NCBI GenBank assembly: GCA_004297725.1
Contig: SCUS01000068.1
Location: forward strand, 1 to 47,342
Direction: 5' to 3'
DNA: 47,342 bases
Source: Myxococcaceae bacterium
GTDB taxonomy: Bacteria; Myxococcota_A; Polyangia; Polyangiales; Ga0077539
Position 1 is the first letter of the stretch. Each line of letters starts with the position of its first letter. Position numbers and translations under genes: made by a program. Shown here piece by piece: positions 8,547-17,121 of this stretch. The notes beneath the pieces were generated by a model that saw nothing but the letters and a program-made list of their open reading frames with translations, was not told where the DNA came from and made no database searches.

Positions 8547-9962
8547 CTACCGACGACGCCGTCGCAGCGCCACGGCGGCCAGCGCTCCGAGCGCGAGCGC
8601 ACCCCATCCGGTGCTCCGCGCTCCGGGGGCGCCCACCGAGCACGAGGCCCCGCCCTCCGCGGTGGCGGCGATCGGGTCGCTGCCGGCGTCCGTCGCTGCT
8701 CCGAGGTCCGTCGCCCCACCCCCATCGAGCGAAACCACGCCGCCGTCCGTCGCAGGGACCACCAGGACGTCGCTGGGGATGAACCCTCCATCGCCTGGTC
8801 CGAGGCACATGGGGCGCGGCGGGACGTTGGTCTGCCGGGCGTACTGGTAGAGCCCGCTGCGGGGACCGCGGTCGCTGGCGCCGAGCTCCAGGTCGCGGTC
8901 GAGCATGATCGCCGGGAGGTCGGCGCGGAAGCGCGTCACATAGGGGTCGGCCGTCAGCGTCGAGGTGATCACCCGCAGGTCGTCCATCGGATCGGTCGGC
9001 GTGGTCTCGACGCTCGCATCCGCCGAGGGCGGCGGTGAGGTGCGGCGGATGAACCAGCTCCCGACGTTGGTCCGGCTGGCCACCTCGGTGAGCCAGAGCC
9101 GGTTGCCGTTGGAGCGGTTGAGCGCGTTGAAGGCGTCGAGGTAGTCCTGCGCGGGGTTCTGGGGCCCAGCCCAGTCCCAGGTGAAGCTCCCGTCGGAGAG
9201 CTCGCCGTTGGGGAAGTTGCTCGCCTCGATGCGCGCGTCGCTGAACACCACCAGCGAGAGCCCCACCTTGTCGGCCACCCCCGCGGCGATCATCCGCAGC
9301 GGCAACCTGGGGACATAGCCCTCCATGGTCACCCGCACCGGCTGCATCCGAGGCACCAGGCCCGTCGGGTCGGGCCGCAGCCGCAGCGCGATGTAGTCCA
9401 TGTTCATCGCCGTGTAGAAATCGATCACCGGACCGAGCGCCGGAGGGACGCTGTACCCGTTGTCCTGGAGCCAGGTGCGGATCGCCATCGGGTCGGTGCC
9501 CCGGATCACCGAGACCGAGTAGGGGCCCACCACCTCCATGCGAAGCACCGTGACGCCGCTGTCCGCCGAGGGGGCGTCGCTGGCCGCCGAGGCGTCGGCG
9601 AAGCCCCCCGCGCTGGGGGGGGAGGGACAGGGCGCCCAGGGGAAGGGCGGAGGCAGGAGCCGCGGGGCCGTGACGGCGTTGACGTAGCTGAGGAAGCCGT
9701 CGTCCGCGATGGCGATGCGCAGCCCCGCGGTGTACCGGATCGGCAGGATCCAGCTGAACTCCGACGGCCGGCCGCTGTACTGGAACTGGTCCCACAGCGT
9801 GGTCTGCGTCGACGAGAGCGACAGCACCATCCGATGGTCGGTCACCACCTGCACGTCGCGCGGCGTGGGCGGCGGCGGACCGAAGCACCCCCCGCACGCC
9901 GCAGCGTCCACCGCCACCAGCTGTGCCGCCATCCCCAAGGTCACACCCATCCAAGCTCGCAT
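8547..9962 (-). CDS. DUF2330 exported protein with MYXO-CTERM-like tail
   Basis: This product of about 471 residues has an N-terminal signal peptide followed by CGGCF (Cys23, Cys26), the hallmark start of mature DUF2330 proteins. A GGGAG ribosome site 9 nt upstream favours the ATG at 9962; an ATG at 9971 is the alternative. The body has the family's QFQYSGRPSEFSWILPIR-like segment. The C-terminus has Cys, then a short hydrophobic segment and an Arg cluster (ALALGALAAVALRRRRR), resembling the MYXO-CTERM sorting signal. It is therefore probably processed and anchored at the envelope. The biochemical role of DUF2330 is unknown. It is divergent from the creatininase gene. Confidence 0.85.
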   Translation of the reverse strand: MRAWMGVTLGMAAQLVAVDAAACGGCFGPPPPTPRDVQVVTDHRMVLSLSSTQTTLWDQFQYSGRPSEFSWILPIRYTAGLRIAIADDGFLSYVNAVTAPRLLPPPFPWAPCPSPPSAGGFADASAASDAPSADSGVTVLRMEVVGPYSVSVIRGTDPMAIRTWLQDNGYSVPPALGPVIDFYTAMNMDYIALRLRPDPTGLVPRMQPVRVTMEGYVPRLPLRMIAAGVADKVGLSLVVFSDARIEASNFPNGELSDGSFTWDWAGPQNPAQDYLDAFNALNRSNGNRLWLTEVASRTNVGSWFIRRTSPPPSADASVETTPTDPMDDLRVITSTLTADPYVTRFRADLPAIMLDRDLELGASDRGPRSGLYQYARQTNVPPRPMCLGPGDGGFIPSDVLVVPATDGGVVSLDGGGATDLGAATDAGSDPIAATAEGGASCSVGAPGARSTGWGALALGALAAVALRRRRR

Positions 9963-10144
9963 GGTCTTCATCTCCCTCGGCGCACCCCCACAGCAGCTCT
10001 CGTGCCCCTCAGGCGTTCTCGCGACAATCCTCGTGACACTGCCTCCCGATCGCCACACCCGCTGCGGCTTCAGGCACAACCCGGCACAGACGATTCTCGT
10101 GGGTGAGCCCATCTCCCGGGCTTTACAGTCGCAGGTAAGCAACG

Positions 10145-10915
10145 ATGACCCTCCTCCACCTCGCCGAGCTCGCCACCACCGACGTCGAAGCGCTGCTCCG
10201 TCAGCCCCACCCCGTGGCCCTGCTGCCCGTGGGGAGCACGGAGCCCCACGGGCCGCACCTGCCGCTGCTCACCGACGCGCTGCTCTCCGAGCACGCCTGC
10301 CTCCGCGCCGCGGCCGAGCTGCGGGCGCAGGGCCTCGCCGCGGTGGTGTGCCCGACGCTCTCCTACGGGGTGACCCGCTACGCGTCGGAGTTCGCGGGCG
10401 CCATCTCGCTCTCCGCGGAGACCACCCGCGCGGTGGTGCGAGAACTCTGCGAGGCCTACCGCGCCGCGGGTTTCGAGCGGGTGGTGGTGGTCAACAACCA
10501 CCTCGAGCCCGAGCACGTCGAGGCCCTCGCCGCGGCGGTCGCGGCGGTGCAAGGGGCGGTGTTTCCCAACCAGCTCACGAAGCGCTGGGGGCGCACGCTG
10601 AGCGAGGAGTTTCGCCGGGGGGACTGCCACGCCGGGAGCTACGAGACCTCGCTGGTGCTGGCCGCGCGCCCGGAGCTGGTGCGCGACGACGTGCGGGCCT
10701 CGCTCGCCCCGGTGCCCATCTCGCTCTCCAAGGCCATCCGGGAGGGGAAGGTCACCTTCAAGGCCATGGGCAGCGAGCGGGGCTATTTCGGCTCGCCCTC
10801 GCTGGGCAGCGCGGCCGAGGGCAACGAGCTCTACGACCGGCTCGCGCTGATGATCGTCACCGAGGTGCGAGAGTCGCTGGGCCTCCGATCGCTCGACGGT
10901 GACGCGAAGCCTTGA
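10145..10915 (+). CDS. Creatininase-family amidohydrolase
   Basis: This is a cytoplasmic protein of 256 residues, the usual length for the creatininase/MftE metal-dependent hydrolase family. Visible family motifs are GSTEPHGPHLPLLTD near residues 29-43 (metal-binding Glu and His plus Asp), NNHLEPEH, and CHAGSYETS with a late His/Glu pair. Members hydrolyse cyclic or linear amides, for example creatinine, formamidopyrimidines, or the peptide cleaved in mycofactocin maturation. No mycofactocin or creatine genes are nearby, so the substrate is not assigned. A 182-bp intergenic region separates it from the divergent DUF2330 gene and should hold both promoters. Confidence 0.85.
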   Translation: MTLLHLAELATTDVEALLRQPHPVALLPVGSTEPHGPHLPLLTDALLSEHACLRAAAELRAQGLAAVVCPTLSYGVTRYASEFAGAISLSAETTRAVVRELCEAYRAAGFERVVVVNNHLEPEHVEALAAAVAAVQGAVFPNQLTKRWGRTLSEEFRRGDCHAGSYETSLVLAARPELVRDDVRASLAPVPISLSKAIREGKVTFKAMGSERGYFGSPSLGSAAEGNELYDRLALMIVTEVRESLGLRSLDGDAKP

Positions 10916-10984
10916 TGAAGCGCCCCGGATGGTGAATGGTCCCCGCGCCGCCGTAGATCGGATCCCACCGGCGACGGAGAGTTC

Positions 10985-12838
10985 ATGCGCACGACCCCGC
11001 AACGACGGTGGACCCTGGTGGGTCTGCTCGCCTCCCTCGCAGCCTGCTCCGAGACCACCACCGTCGCGCCCACGCCGGTCGACGCCGGCGTCGACACCGG
11101 CCCCATCGCCGTAGACGCTCCCGCGCCGGTCGACGTCCCCGCGGCGCCCGTCGACGTGGGCGTGATGCCCAGCGGCATCGGCGAGCCCTGCGAGTCCCCG
11201 GGCGCCAGCTTTCCTCCGGTGCAGGGGAGCTGCAGCAGCGGCCAGGTCTGCCTGTCGACCGCCATCGGCTTCCGCAACGGCTACTGCGTGTCGGTCTGCC
11301 AGGGCACGCGATGCCCCGGCGACGCCACCTGCGGGCGCATCCAGGGCTTCCCGGTGTGCATGCGCACCTGCGCCACCAACGACGACTGCCGCCGCGCCGA
11401 GGGCTACGTCTGCCGCCCCGCCGAGGGCGGCGCCGGCCGCATCTGCCAGGTCAACGACGCGCCTCCGGGCGTGCGCCCCGATGACTCCGCCTGCTTCACC
11501 GTCGGCACCTCCGGCGAGCGCACCGCCCCGGCCCTCCCGAGGGTGACCTTCACCGGGCCCAACGGAGACGCCAGCGGCCCGCGGCTCGACAGCTTCGTCG
11601 AGGCCGAGGGCAACGTCGCCGTGCACCCCACCAACGGCCACGTCGCGGTGAGCTACATCTCGGCCAGCGTCGGGGGCCAGATCTACATGGGCACCTCGCG
11701 CTATCCGGGCACCGGCACGCAGTGGTTCGGCGACGGCACCGTGCGCGACCCGACCTTCAACAGCTCCAGCGACCCGGTGCTCGACTACGGGCTCGACGGC
11801 GTGCTGCGCATGACCTTCATCGGCCTGCAGCGCAACCTGAGCTCGCAGGTCACCGCGGTGCATGTCCGCATCACCGAGAGCCGCGACGACGGCACCACCT
11901 GGGCGACGCCCCGCCAGGTCGACCCCGCCGGCATCTGCCCGCAGGGCACCGGCGGCATCTGCGACAAGCCCTGGCTGCTCTCGACCCCGGGCGCCACCGC
12001 CGGCGCCCCGTCGGTGCTCTACCTGGGCTACCTCGCGCAGGGCGCCCGCAACGCCGACCTCGTGGTGCAGCGCTCCGACGACGCCGGCGCCACCTGGTCG
12101 CCCACGGTCCGCCTCGCGGCGCTCGGCTTCGTCGCCGGCAGCACCGTGGCGCACAACCTCATCCAGTTCGCCGCGGGCCCGGGCTCGCTGGTCGCCGCCG
12201 CCTGGTCGGGGCTCTCCGTGGGCGACGGCAGCGGAGGCACCGACTCCAACGCCCGCTTCGGATCGCCCGCCAACCGCGTGCTCTTCCGCCGCAGCCGCGA
12301 CGGCTTCCGCACGCTCGACGCGATGCGGGTGGTGTCGCGCCCCACGGACTCGCCGGTCTACGTGCAGCCCCCGGTGGCGCTCGACGGCGCCGACACCGTG
12401 CACGTGGTCTACGTGAGCGGCGACGCCACCGGCGCGTGGGACATCATCCTCGCCACCAGCACCAACGGCGGCGAGAGCTGGCAGCACCGCAAGGTCAACG
12501 ACGACCCGGAGAGCTGCGCGCTGCACATGCTCCCGGCGATGCTGGTCGACCCGGTCACCCACGACGTGCACGTCACCTGGATGGAGAACCGCTTCGGCGA
12601 AGGCGCCGTCGCCTACGCCCGCTGCCCGGGCGGCGCCTCGATGGCCTGCGGTCGCAACGAGCAGGTCAGCGACCGGCCCTTCCGGCTGAGCAGCAGCCGC
12701 AACCCGCAGATCTGGCACGGGGACTACAACGGCCTCACGCTCTCCCCGCAGGGCGAGCTCTGGTCGACGTGGAGCGACACGCGCACCGGGTCGCCCGCGA
12801 TGTACACCGCCCACGGCCGGGCGCGCCCCGCGCCGTAG
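10985..12838 (+). CDS. Sialidase-like (BNR-repeat) lipoprotein
   Basis: This is a 617-residue lipoprotein with a signal peptide ending SLAAC (Cys21), then the Asp/Val/Pro/Ala linker shared by other lipoproteins of this window. A Cys-rich segment (about 55-165) comes before a beta-propeller-like region. That region has Asp-box/BNR-type motifs such as SRDDGTTWATP, SDDAGATWSPT and STNGGESWQH. Such propellers occur in exo-alpha-sialidases and in non-catalytic surface proteins. I cannot identify the catalytic Arg triad with confidence, so enzyme activity is not claimed. A GGAG ribosome site precedes the ATG. Confidence 0.82.
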   Translation: MRTTPQRRWTLVGLLASLAACSETTTVAPTPVDAGVDTGPIAVDAPAPVDVPAAPVDVGVMPSGIGEPCESPGASFPPVQGSCSSGQVCLSTAIGFRNGYCVSVCQGTRCPGDATCGRIQGFPVCMRTCATNDDCRRAEGYVCRPAEGGAGRICQVNDAPPGVRPDDSACFTVGTSGERTAPALPRVTFTGPNGDASGPRLDSFVEAEGNVAVHPTNGHVAVSYISASVGGQIYMGTSRYPGTGTQWFGDGTVRDPTFNSSSDPVLDYGLDGVLRMTFIGLQRNLSSQVTAVHVRITESRDDGTTWATPRQVDPAGICPQGTGGICDKPWLLSTPGATAGAPSVLYLGYLAQGARNADLVVQRSDDAGATWSPTVRLAALGFVAGSTVAHNLIQFAAGPGSLVAAAWSGLSVGDGSGGTDSNARFGSPANRVLFRRSRDGFRTLDAMRVVSRPTDSPVYVQPPVALDGADTVHVVYVSGDATGAWDIILATSTNGGESWQHRKVNDDPESCALHMLPAMLVDPVTHDVHVTWMENRFGEGAVAYARCPGGASMACGRNEQVSDRPFRLSSSRNPQIWHGDYNGLTLSPQGELWSTWSDTRTGSPAMYTAHGRARPAP

Positions 12839-12869
12839 TGCGCCTCGGGGTCGGCGGGCGGTCGCCGCG

Positions 12870-13442
12870 GTGATCCTCCTCATCGACAACTACGACTCGT
12901 TCACCTTCAACCTGGCGCAGCTCGTCGCCCGGGTGGCGGGCCCCGGGGTCGAGCTGCGGGTGGTGCGCAACGACGAGCGCTCGCCCGACGAGCTCTGGTC
13001 GTGGCGGCCCTCGCACGTGGTGATCTCCCCGGGTCCGGGCGATCCGTCGAGGGCGGGCGTGAGCGGCGCGCTGATCACCGCGGGGAGGGCGCCGGTGCTG
13101 GGCGTGTGCCTGGGTCACCAGTGCATCGCGGCGGCCTGGGGAGCGCGGGTGGAGCGGGCCCCGGAGCCGGTGCACGGGCGAGCCTGGGCGGTGCGCCACG
13201 ACGGCCGGGGGATCTTTACCGGGGTGGGTAATCCGATGGTGGCCGCGCGGTACCACTCGCTGGTGGTGGCGCGCTCGACGGTGCCCGGGGTGCTGGAGGT
13301 GTGCGCGGAGACCGACGAGGGGGTGGTGATGGCGCTACGGCACCGGGAGCGCCCGGTGGTGGGGGTGCAGTTTCACCCCGAGTCGGTGCTCACCCGGGAG
13401 GGCGACGCGCTGGTGAGGAACTTCCTCGAGGGCCGGTGCTGA
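12870..13442 (+). CDS. Glutamine amidotransferase of the TrpG/PabA type
   Basis: This 190-residue class I glutaminase starts with GTG. It has the typical opening LLIDNYDSFTFNL, the oxyanion segment SPGPGDP, the nucleophile Cys80 in GVCLGHQ, and the His169/Glu171 pair in FHPES. It supplies ammonia for anthranilate synthase (tryptophan) or aminodeoxychorismate synthase (folate). No trpE or pabB partner is adjacent, so I do not choose between TrpG and PabA; many bacteria use one subunit for both. It lies 31 nt after the sialidase-like gene and converges on hcp across a strong hairpin. Confidence 0.88.
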   Translation: MILLIDNYDSFTFNLAQLVARVAGPGVELRVVRNDERSPDELWSWRPSHVVISPGPGDPSRAGVSGALITAGRAPVLGVCLGHQCIAAAWGARVERAPEPVHGRAWAVRHDGRGIFTGVGNPMVAARYHSLVVARSTVPGVLEVCAETDEGVVMALRHRERPVVGVQFHPESVLTREGDALVRNFLEGRC

Positions 13443-13450
13443 AATAGCCG

Positions 13451-13506
13451 TCGGCCCCGCCTGCGCGCCGCTCCCGAGTGGGGGAGCGCCGTGCGAGCGG
13501 GGCCGA
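13451..13506. terminator. Bidirectional terminator-like hairpin
   Basis: TCGGCCCCGC (13451-13460) pairs with GCGGGGCCGA (13497-13506). A nested stem, CGCTCCC/GGGAGCG, lies at about 13469-13487. It sits between the convergent glutaminase and hcp genes. Confidence 0.65.
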
Positions 13507-13543
13507 TACGGTCTAGGGACGAGGTCTCGAGGTCAGTCCGCGA

Positions 13544-14035
13544 TCAGCGGTTCTGATCCCAGGTGTCCTCGTGCGTCACGCCGCCGTTGGTGTAGGTCCA
13601 CGAGATCGTGTGGAACACGAAGGTGACCTCCTCGAGGGGGGGCTCGGTCGAGGTCGCGGGGACGATGGTGTCCGGCACGATCTGCTTCTGCGAGGCGATG
13701 CGGCCGCGCTTGATCTCGACGGTGTAGAACTGCTCGGTGGTGCCGTCGCCGTTGGGGTTCGGGCGGAAGAACTTGAACTTCGCGTCGATCGCCTGGTTCT
13801 CGACGAGCGCCTTGGCGATGAGCGGCGAGGACTTGTCGATGCGCTTGCGGATGAGCAGCGGCTCATACTGGCGGCGACCGCTCGCCATGCCCGAGCCCGC
13901 CTCGCGAGCGGTCTTCACGCCCTGCTCGTAGTAGACGCACTCGATGGAGTCCTTGCGGCCGAGGCTCTCCTGGCTGCTCGAACCCTTGATTTCAGAACCA
14001 TTCGCCTTGAGATAGAGATGTACGGTTTCAGCCAT
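13544..14035 (-). CDS. hcp: Type VI secretion tube protein Hcp (orphan)
   Basis: This 163-residue protein has the Hcp layout. It starts MAETVHLYLKANG, has a mid-protein segment resembling the hexameric-ring region (GRRQYEPLLIRKRIDKSS), and ends EVTFVFHTISWTYTNGG...EDTWD, close to the conserved Hcp C-terminal strand. Hcp forms the stacked-hexamer tube of T6SS and is often secreted or carries effectors. No sheath, baseplate, VgrG or TssM gene lies in this window, so it is an orphan copy that may serve a distant T6SS locus. It lies 136 nt downstream of a two-TM protein on the same strand. Confidence 0.85.
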   Translation of the reverse strand: MAETVHLYLKANGSEIKGSSSQESLGRKDSIECVYYEQGVKTAREAGSGMASGRRQYEPLLIRKRIDKSSPLIAKALVENQAIDAKFKFFRPNPNGDGTTEQFYTVEIKRGRIASQKQIVPDTIVPATSTEPPLEEVTFVFHTISWTYTNGGVTHEDTWDQNR

Positions 14036-14171
14036 CGGGGTCCTCGATTGCAGGCTGTTGAAGTCGTGTCTCCGTCACCGTCAGCCCGCGAGCGGTGATG
14101 TCGACGGCGCGGATCTCAACACCAGGAGAAGGGGCGCTGCAAGCCCCCTCCGCGCGATCTCCGAAGGCGCT

Positions 14172-15098
14172 CTAGCGACGGGTCGGCCGGATGGCGGTGC
14201 CGGGTCGTCCGCCGCCGCCGGCGGAGCCCATCTTGCGGGCCATCTTCTGCATCTCCGGGTCGGCCATCACGATCTCCTGCGCCATGCGCGCCAGCTCCGG
14301 CGCGGTCTTGAAGCGCGGGTCGAGGAACCTCCCCAGCAGGTTGATGTTCTCCTTGGCGATGGCCGCGAGGTCCTTCTTCACGAGGCCGTTCTTGGTCTCC
14401 GCGAAGTTGGCGAACACCCGCGCGAAGAGCAGCGGAACCCGCGACTGCACGTAGACCGCGTCGTCGGGCGAGATGGTCGAGAGCAGCTCCCTGGCCTCCT
14501 TCGCCCGGCCCGTGCGCGCCCAGGTCTCGGCCACCGTCGCCGCGAGCATCCCCCGGGCGGAGACCTCCTGGGTCTTGCTGGGCTGGATGTCCTGGCAGAG
14601 CTGCGACGCGTCCTCCAGCCGCCCGTTGAGCAGCAGGAGCTGGGCCTTCAGCCCTCGCACCTGGTCGAGCGCCATCGCCGGGACCTTCTTCATGTCGATC
14701 TTGTCGAGCGTCGCCAGGGCCTGGTCGGGGTCGGTCTGCGCCTCGAGCTGCGCCCGCAGCACGACGTTCATCACGTCCTTGTCCCCGGCCGCCGCGAGCT
14801 CCTTCAGCGCCGCCTCGCGCCCCTCCGGGCTGGCGGTGCCCTTCTGCGCGATCTTCATCAGCGCCTGCTGCTTCATGATGAAGCGCCACACCCAGGCCGC
14901 TGCGACCGCGAGCGCCACGGTCAGCCCCGCCATCACCCCCATCGCCACCTTCGAGCCGCTGGAGATCACCAGCGCCCAGATCGCCACCAGGATCGCCCCG
15001 CCGATGGCGAGGTTCTTCACCTTCAGCGCGGGCATCTCCGGCATCTCGGGCATCTTCGGCGCGCTCGGACCCTCACTCACAGCAGGCTTCTCCGACAT
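14172..15098 (-). CDS. Two-TM membrane protein with helical repeat domain
   Basis: This is a 308-residue protein of unrecognised family. The ATG at 15098 is preferred to one at 15119. A short Pro/Met-rich cytoplasmic start (PKMPEMPEMP) is followed by two hydrophobic segments (about 29-47 and 51-72). A long Ala/Leu-rich helical region comes next and resembles TPR-like repeats (DPDQALATLDKI, GRLEDASQLC, GRAKEARELL). The C-terminus is Gly/Arg-rich. It is transcribed towards hcp and may be in the same transcription unit, so a scaffold role near Hcp is possible but unproven. It is divergent from the GH3 gene. Confidence 0.75.
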   Translation of the reverse strand: MSEKPAVSEGPSAPKMPEMPEMPALKVKNLAIGGAILVAIWALVISSGSKVAMGVMAGLTVALAVAAAWVWRFIMKQQALMKIAQKGTASPEGREAALKELAAAGDKDVMNVVLRAQLEAQTDPDQALATLDKIDMKKVPAMALDQVRGLKAQLLLLNGRLEDASQLCQDIQPSKTQEVSARGMLAATVAETWARTGRAKEARELLSTISPDDAVYVQSRVPLLFARVFANFAETKNGLVKKDLAAIAKENINLLGRFLDPRFKTAPELARMAQEIVMADPEMQKMARKMGSAGGGGRPGTAIRPTRR

Positions 15099-15188
15099 AG
15101 GGGCGTCAGGTACCCTCACGAACGCTCCGCCGCAAGGTCTCTCCCCCGATGGGCCTCAGCCGTCGCGGAGCCTCCCGACACCTCATCC

Positions 15189-16373
15189 ATGCATAGACGC
15201 ACCGCGCTCACCGCGCTCACCCTGGGACTCCACTCCGTCGCGGGCTTCGGCCAGCGCCGCGTCCCGGCGCCTCCGGCCCCCCCGGCCGACCTCCTCGCCC
15301 TCGCCGGGCAGTGCCTCCTCGTCGGGTGGCGCTCCCGGGGGGTGAACCCCTGGGTCGCCAACCGCATCCGGGAGGGCGCCCTCGGGGCGGTGATCCTGAC
15401 GGCCAGCAACGCCCCGACCGTCGAGGGGCTGCGCGCGCTCACGGCCTCGCTCAACGCCCTGGTCCCCGCGGGCTCACCCCCGCTGGTGATCGCCACCGAC
15501 CAGGAGGGCGGCTCGGTCTCCCACCTCTCTCCGCCGCTCGCCCGCTTCCCCTCGCTCACCACCCTCGGGGCCATCGACGACGTGGACCTCACCAGCCGCG
15601 TCGCGACCGCCCTCGCGCAGAGCCTCCTCGACGCGGGCGTCACCATGAACCTCGCGCCGGTGCTCGACGTCTGCACCGACCCCCACAACGGGGTGGTGCC
15701 TGGGCGGGTGTTCGGGGGCGATCCCGCGAAGGTGGCGAGGCACGGCGAGGCCTTCGTGGGCGCGCTCCAGGCGGCCGGGGTGCTCGCCTGCGCCAAGCAC
15801 TTCCCCGGTCACGGCGGAACGCGCGAGGACAGCCACCAGGTGCTCCCCCGGGTCTCCGCGACGGTGGAGTCCCTGCGCCGCATCGAGCTGGTGCCCTTCG
15901 TCTCCGTGGCCAGCTCCGTCGCCGCCGTGATGATCGCCCACGTCGTGTACGAGGGCGTCGACCGCGAGCTCCCCGCGACGCTCTCCGCCCGCTGCTCCAC
16001 CGAGCTGCTCCGCGACGTGGCCGGGATGCGCGGCGTGGCGGTCACCGACGACCTGGAGATGCTCCCCATCCGCAGCACCTGGGGCATCGCCGGAGGCGCG
16101 GTGCGCGCCATGGCCGCGGGCAACGACCTCATCACCGTGTCGCACTCCCCCACGCAGGCCGAGCTGGCCCGCCAGGCGATGGCCCGCCGCGCCTTCGAGG
16201 ACGAGGCCTTCCGCGCGAGGCTCACCCGCGCCGCCGAGAGCGTGAGGGCGCTGAGGGCCCGCATCGCGGCCCCGGAGAGTCCGCCTCCCGCCGAGGACCT
16301 CGCGGCCCTGCTCGCCGAGGTGCGCGCCCGCGGCGGACGGAGGACCAGGGTGTACCGCGACCCGACGCGGTGA
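15189..16373 (+). CDS. Exported GH3 beta-N-acetylhexosaminidase (NagZ-like)
   Basis: This 394-residue GH3-family protein has the NagZ signatures: DQEGGSV near 104-110, KHFPGHGGTREDSH (Lys-His pair and the flexible-loop Asp-Ser-His dyad), and the nucleophile loop VTDDLEM with Asp287. NagZ removes N-acetylglucosamine from anhydromuropeptides during cell-wall recycling. Unlike the cytoplasmic E. coli enzyme, this one begins MHRRTALTALTLGLHSVAGFG, which looks like a signal peptide and may be Tat-dependent. It may therefore act in the periplasm on peptidoglycan or prey cell wall. The ATG at 15189 is chosen because it opens this signal. Confidence 0.85.
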   Translation: MHRRTALTALTLGLHSVAGFGQRRVPAPPAPPADLLALAGQCLLVGWRSRGVNPWVANRIREGALGAVILTASNAPTVEGLRALTASLNALVPAGSPPLVIATDQEGGSVSHLSPPLARFPSLTTLGAIDDVDLTSRVATALAQSLLDAGVTMNLAPVLDVCTDPHNGVVPGRVFGGDPAKVARHGEAFVGALQAAGVLACAKHFPGHGGTREDSHQVLPRVSATVESLRRIELVPFVSVASSVAAVMIAHVVYEGVDRELPATLSARCSTELLRDVAGMRGVAVTDDLEMLPIRSTWGIAGGAVRAMAAGNDLITVSHSPTQAELARQAMARRAFEDEAFRARLTRAAESVRALRARIAAPESPPPAEDLAALLAEVRARGGRRTRVYRDPTR

Positions 16374-16462
16374 CGCCGGGCATTGGCCCGAGCGGGGGTT
16401 GTCGGTTAGAGGGAGCCGCGACCCCACTGCCACTCCCCCTCGCAACCCGTGCCACGAGGCCC

Positions 16463-17020
16463 ATGAGATTCCCTGCGCTCCCCGCCTTCGTGCTCTCGCT
16501 CTCGCTGCTCGGCTGCGGCGCCTCCGTGTCGCGCATCGAGGGCGATGTCCCTCCGAGCACGACCGACGCGGCCGTGCTGGTCGACGCGCCGATCGTGCTC
16601 GACGCCCCGGCCAGGGTCGACGTGCCGGTCGCGGTCGACGTGGCGGTCGCGGTCGACGTGGCGCCGAGGGTCGACGTCCCGACGAGGCCCGACGTGGGAG
16701 CCATGCCCATGTGCCCCCTCCAGGCGACCCTCTGGGACGTGGACATCGAAGGGATGCGCGCGGTCTTCGAGTTCACCATGGACAGCCGCTGGATCGTCAG
16801 CGTCGGCGACAACATCGTGGCCTCCGGGGTCTACGAGCTGATGGGCGACCAGGTCACGATCTCCGGCGAGATGAGCGACGAGGGCTGCACCCCCTCCGAC
16901 CGCGGAACCTTCCAGCTTCGCTTCACCCCGGACTGCACCCGGCTCTCCCTCGCCCTGGTTCACGACGACTGCGGCGAGCGGGGCACAGGGCTCGAGCGCT
17001 TCCGCTTCACCCGCCGCTGA
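16463..17020 (+). CDS. Small lipoprotein with Asp/Val linker
   Basis: This is a 185-residue lipoprotein: a signal peptide ending LLGC (Cys18), then about 50 residues of a near-periodic linker (VDAPIVLDAPARVDVPVAVD and similar). A compact C-terminal domain of about 100 residues has four cysteines and a lipocalin-like flavour (DSRWIVSVGDNIVASGVYEL, FQLRFTPDCTRLSL). I do not recognise the domain family. It is separated by 101 nt from the next small lipoprotein gene. Confidence 0.8.
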   Translation: MRFPALPAFVLSLSLLGCGASVSRIEGDVPPSTTDAAVLVDAPIVLDAPARVDVPVAVDVAVAVDVAPRVDVPTRPDVGAMPMCPLQATLWDVDIEGMRAVFEFTMDSRWIVSVGDNIVASGVYELMGDQVTISGEMSDEGCTPSDRGTFQLRFTPDCTRLSLALVHDDCGERGTGLERFRFTRR

Positions 17021-17121
17021 TCGCCCCTCCGTCCCTGGGGGGTGCTTCCATGTAGGTGAAGGTGGTGGTAGAGCGCGCCCGGGCTCAAAACACTTCTCCC
17101 CTTCGCTCGGAGGTCTCTCCC

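Noticed and set aside
10070..12889. A 939-codon minus-strand frame opposite the creatininase and sialidase-like genes
   Set aside because: It is the GC-driven antisense shadow of two well-supported genes.
12870..13442. Assignment to trpG or pabA specifically
   Set aside because: No trp or folate gene is adjacent, and the sequence features are shared by both.
13544..15098. Start of a T6SS gene cluster
   Set aside because: No sheath, baseplate, ClpV, VgrG or TssJLM gene is found on either side.
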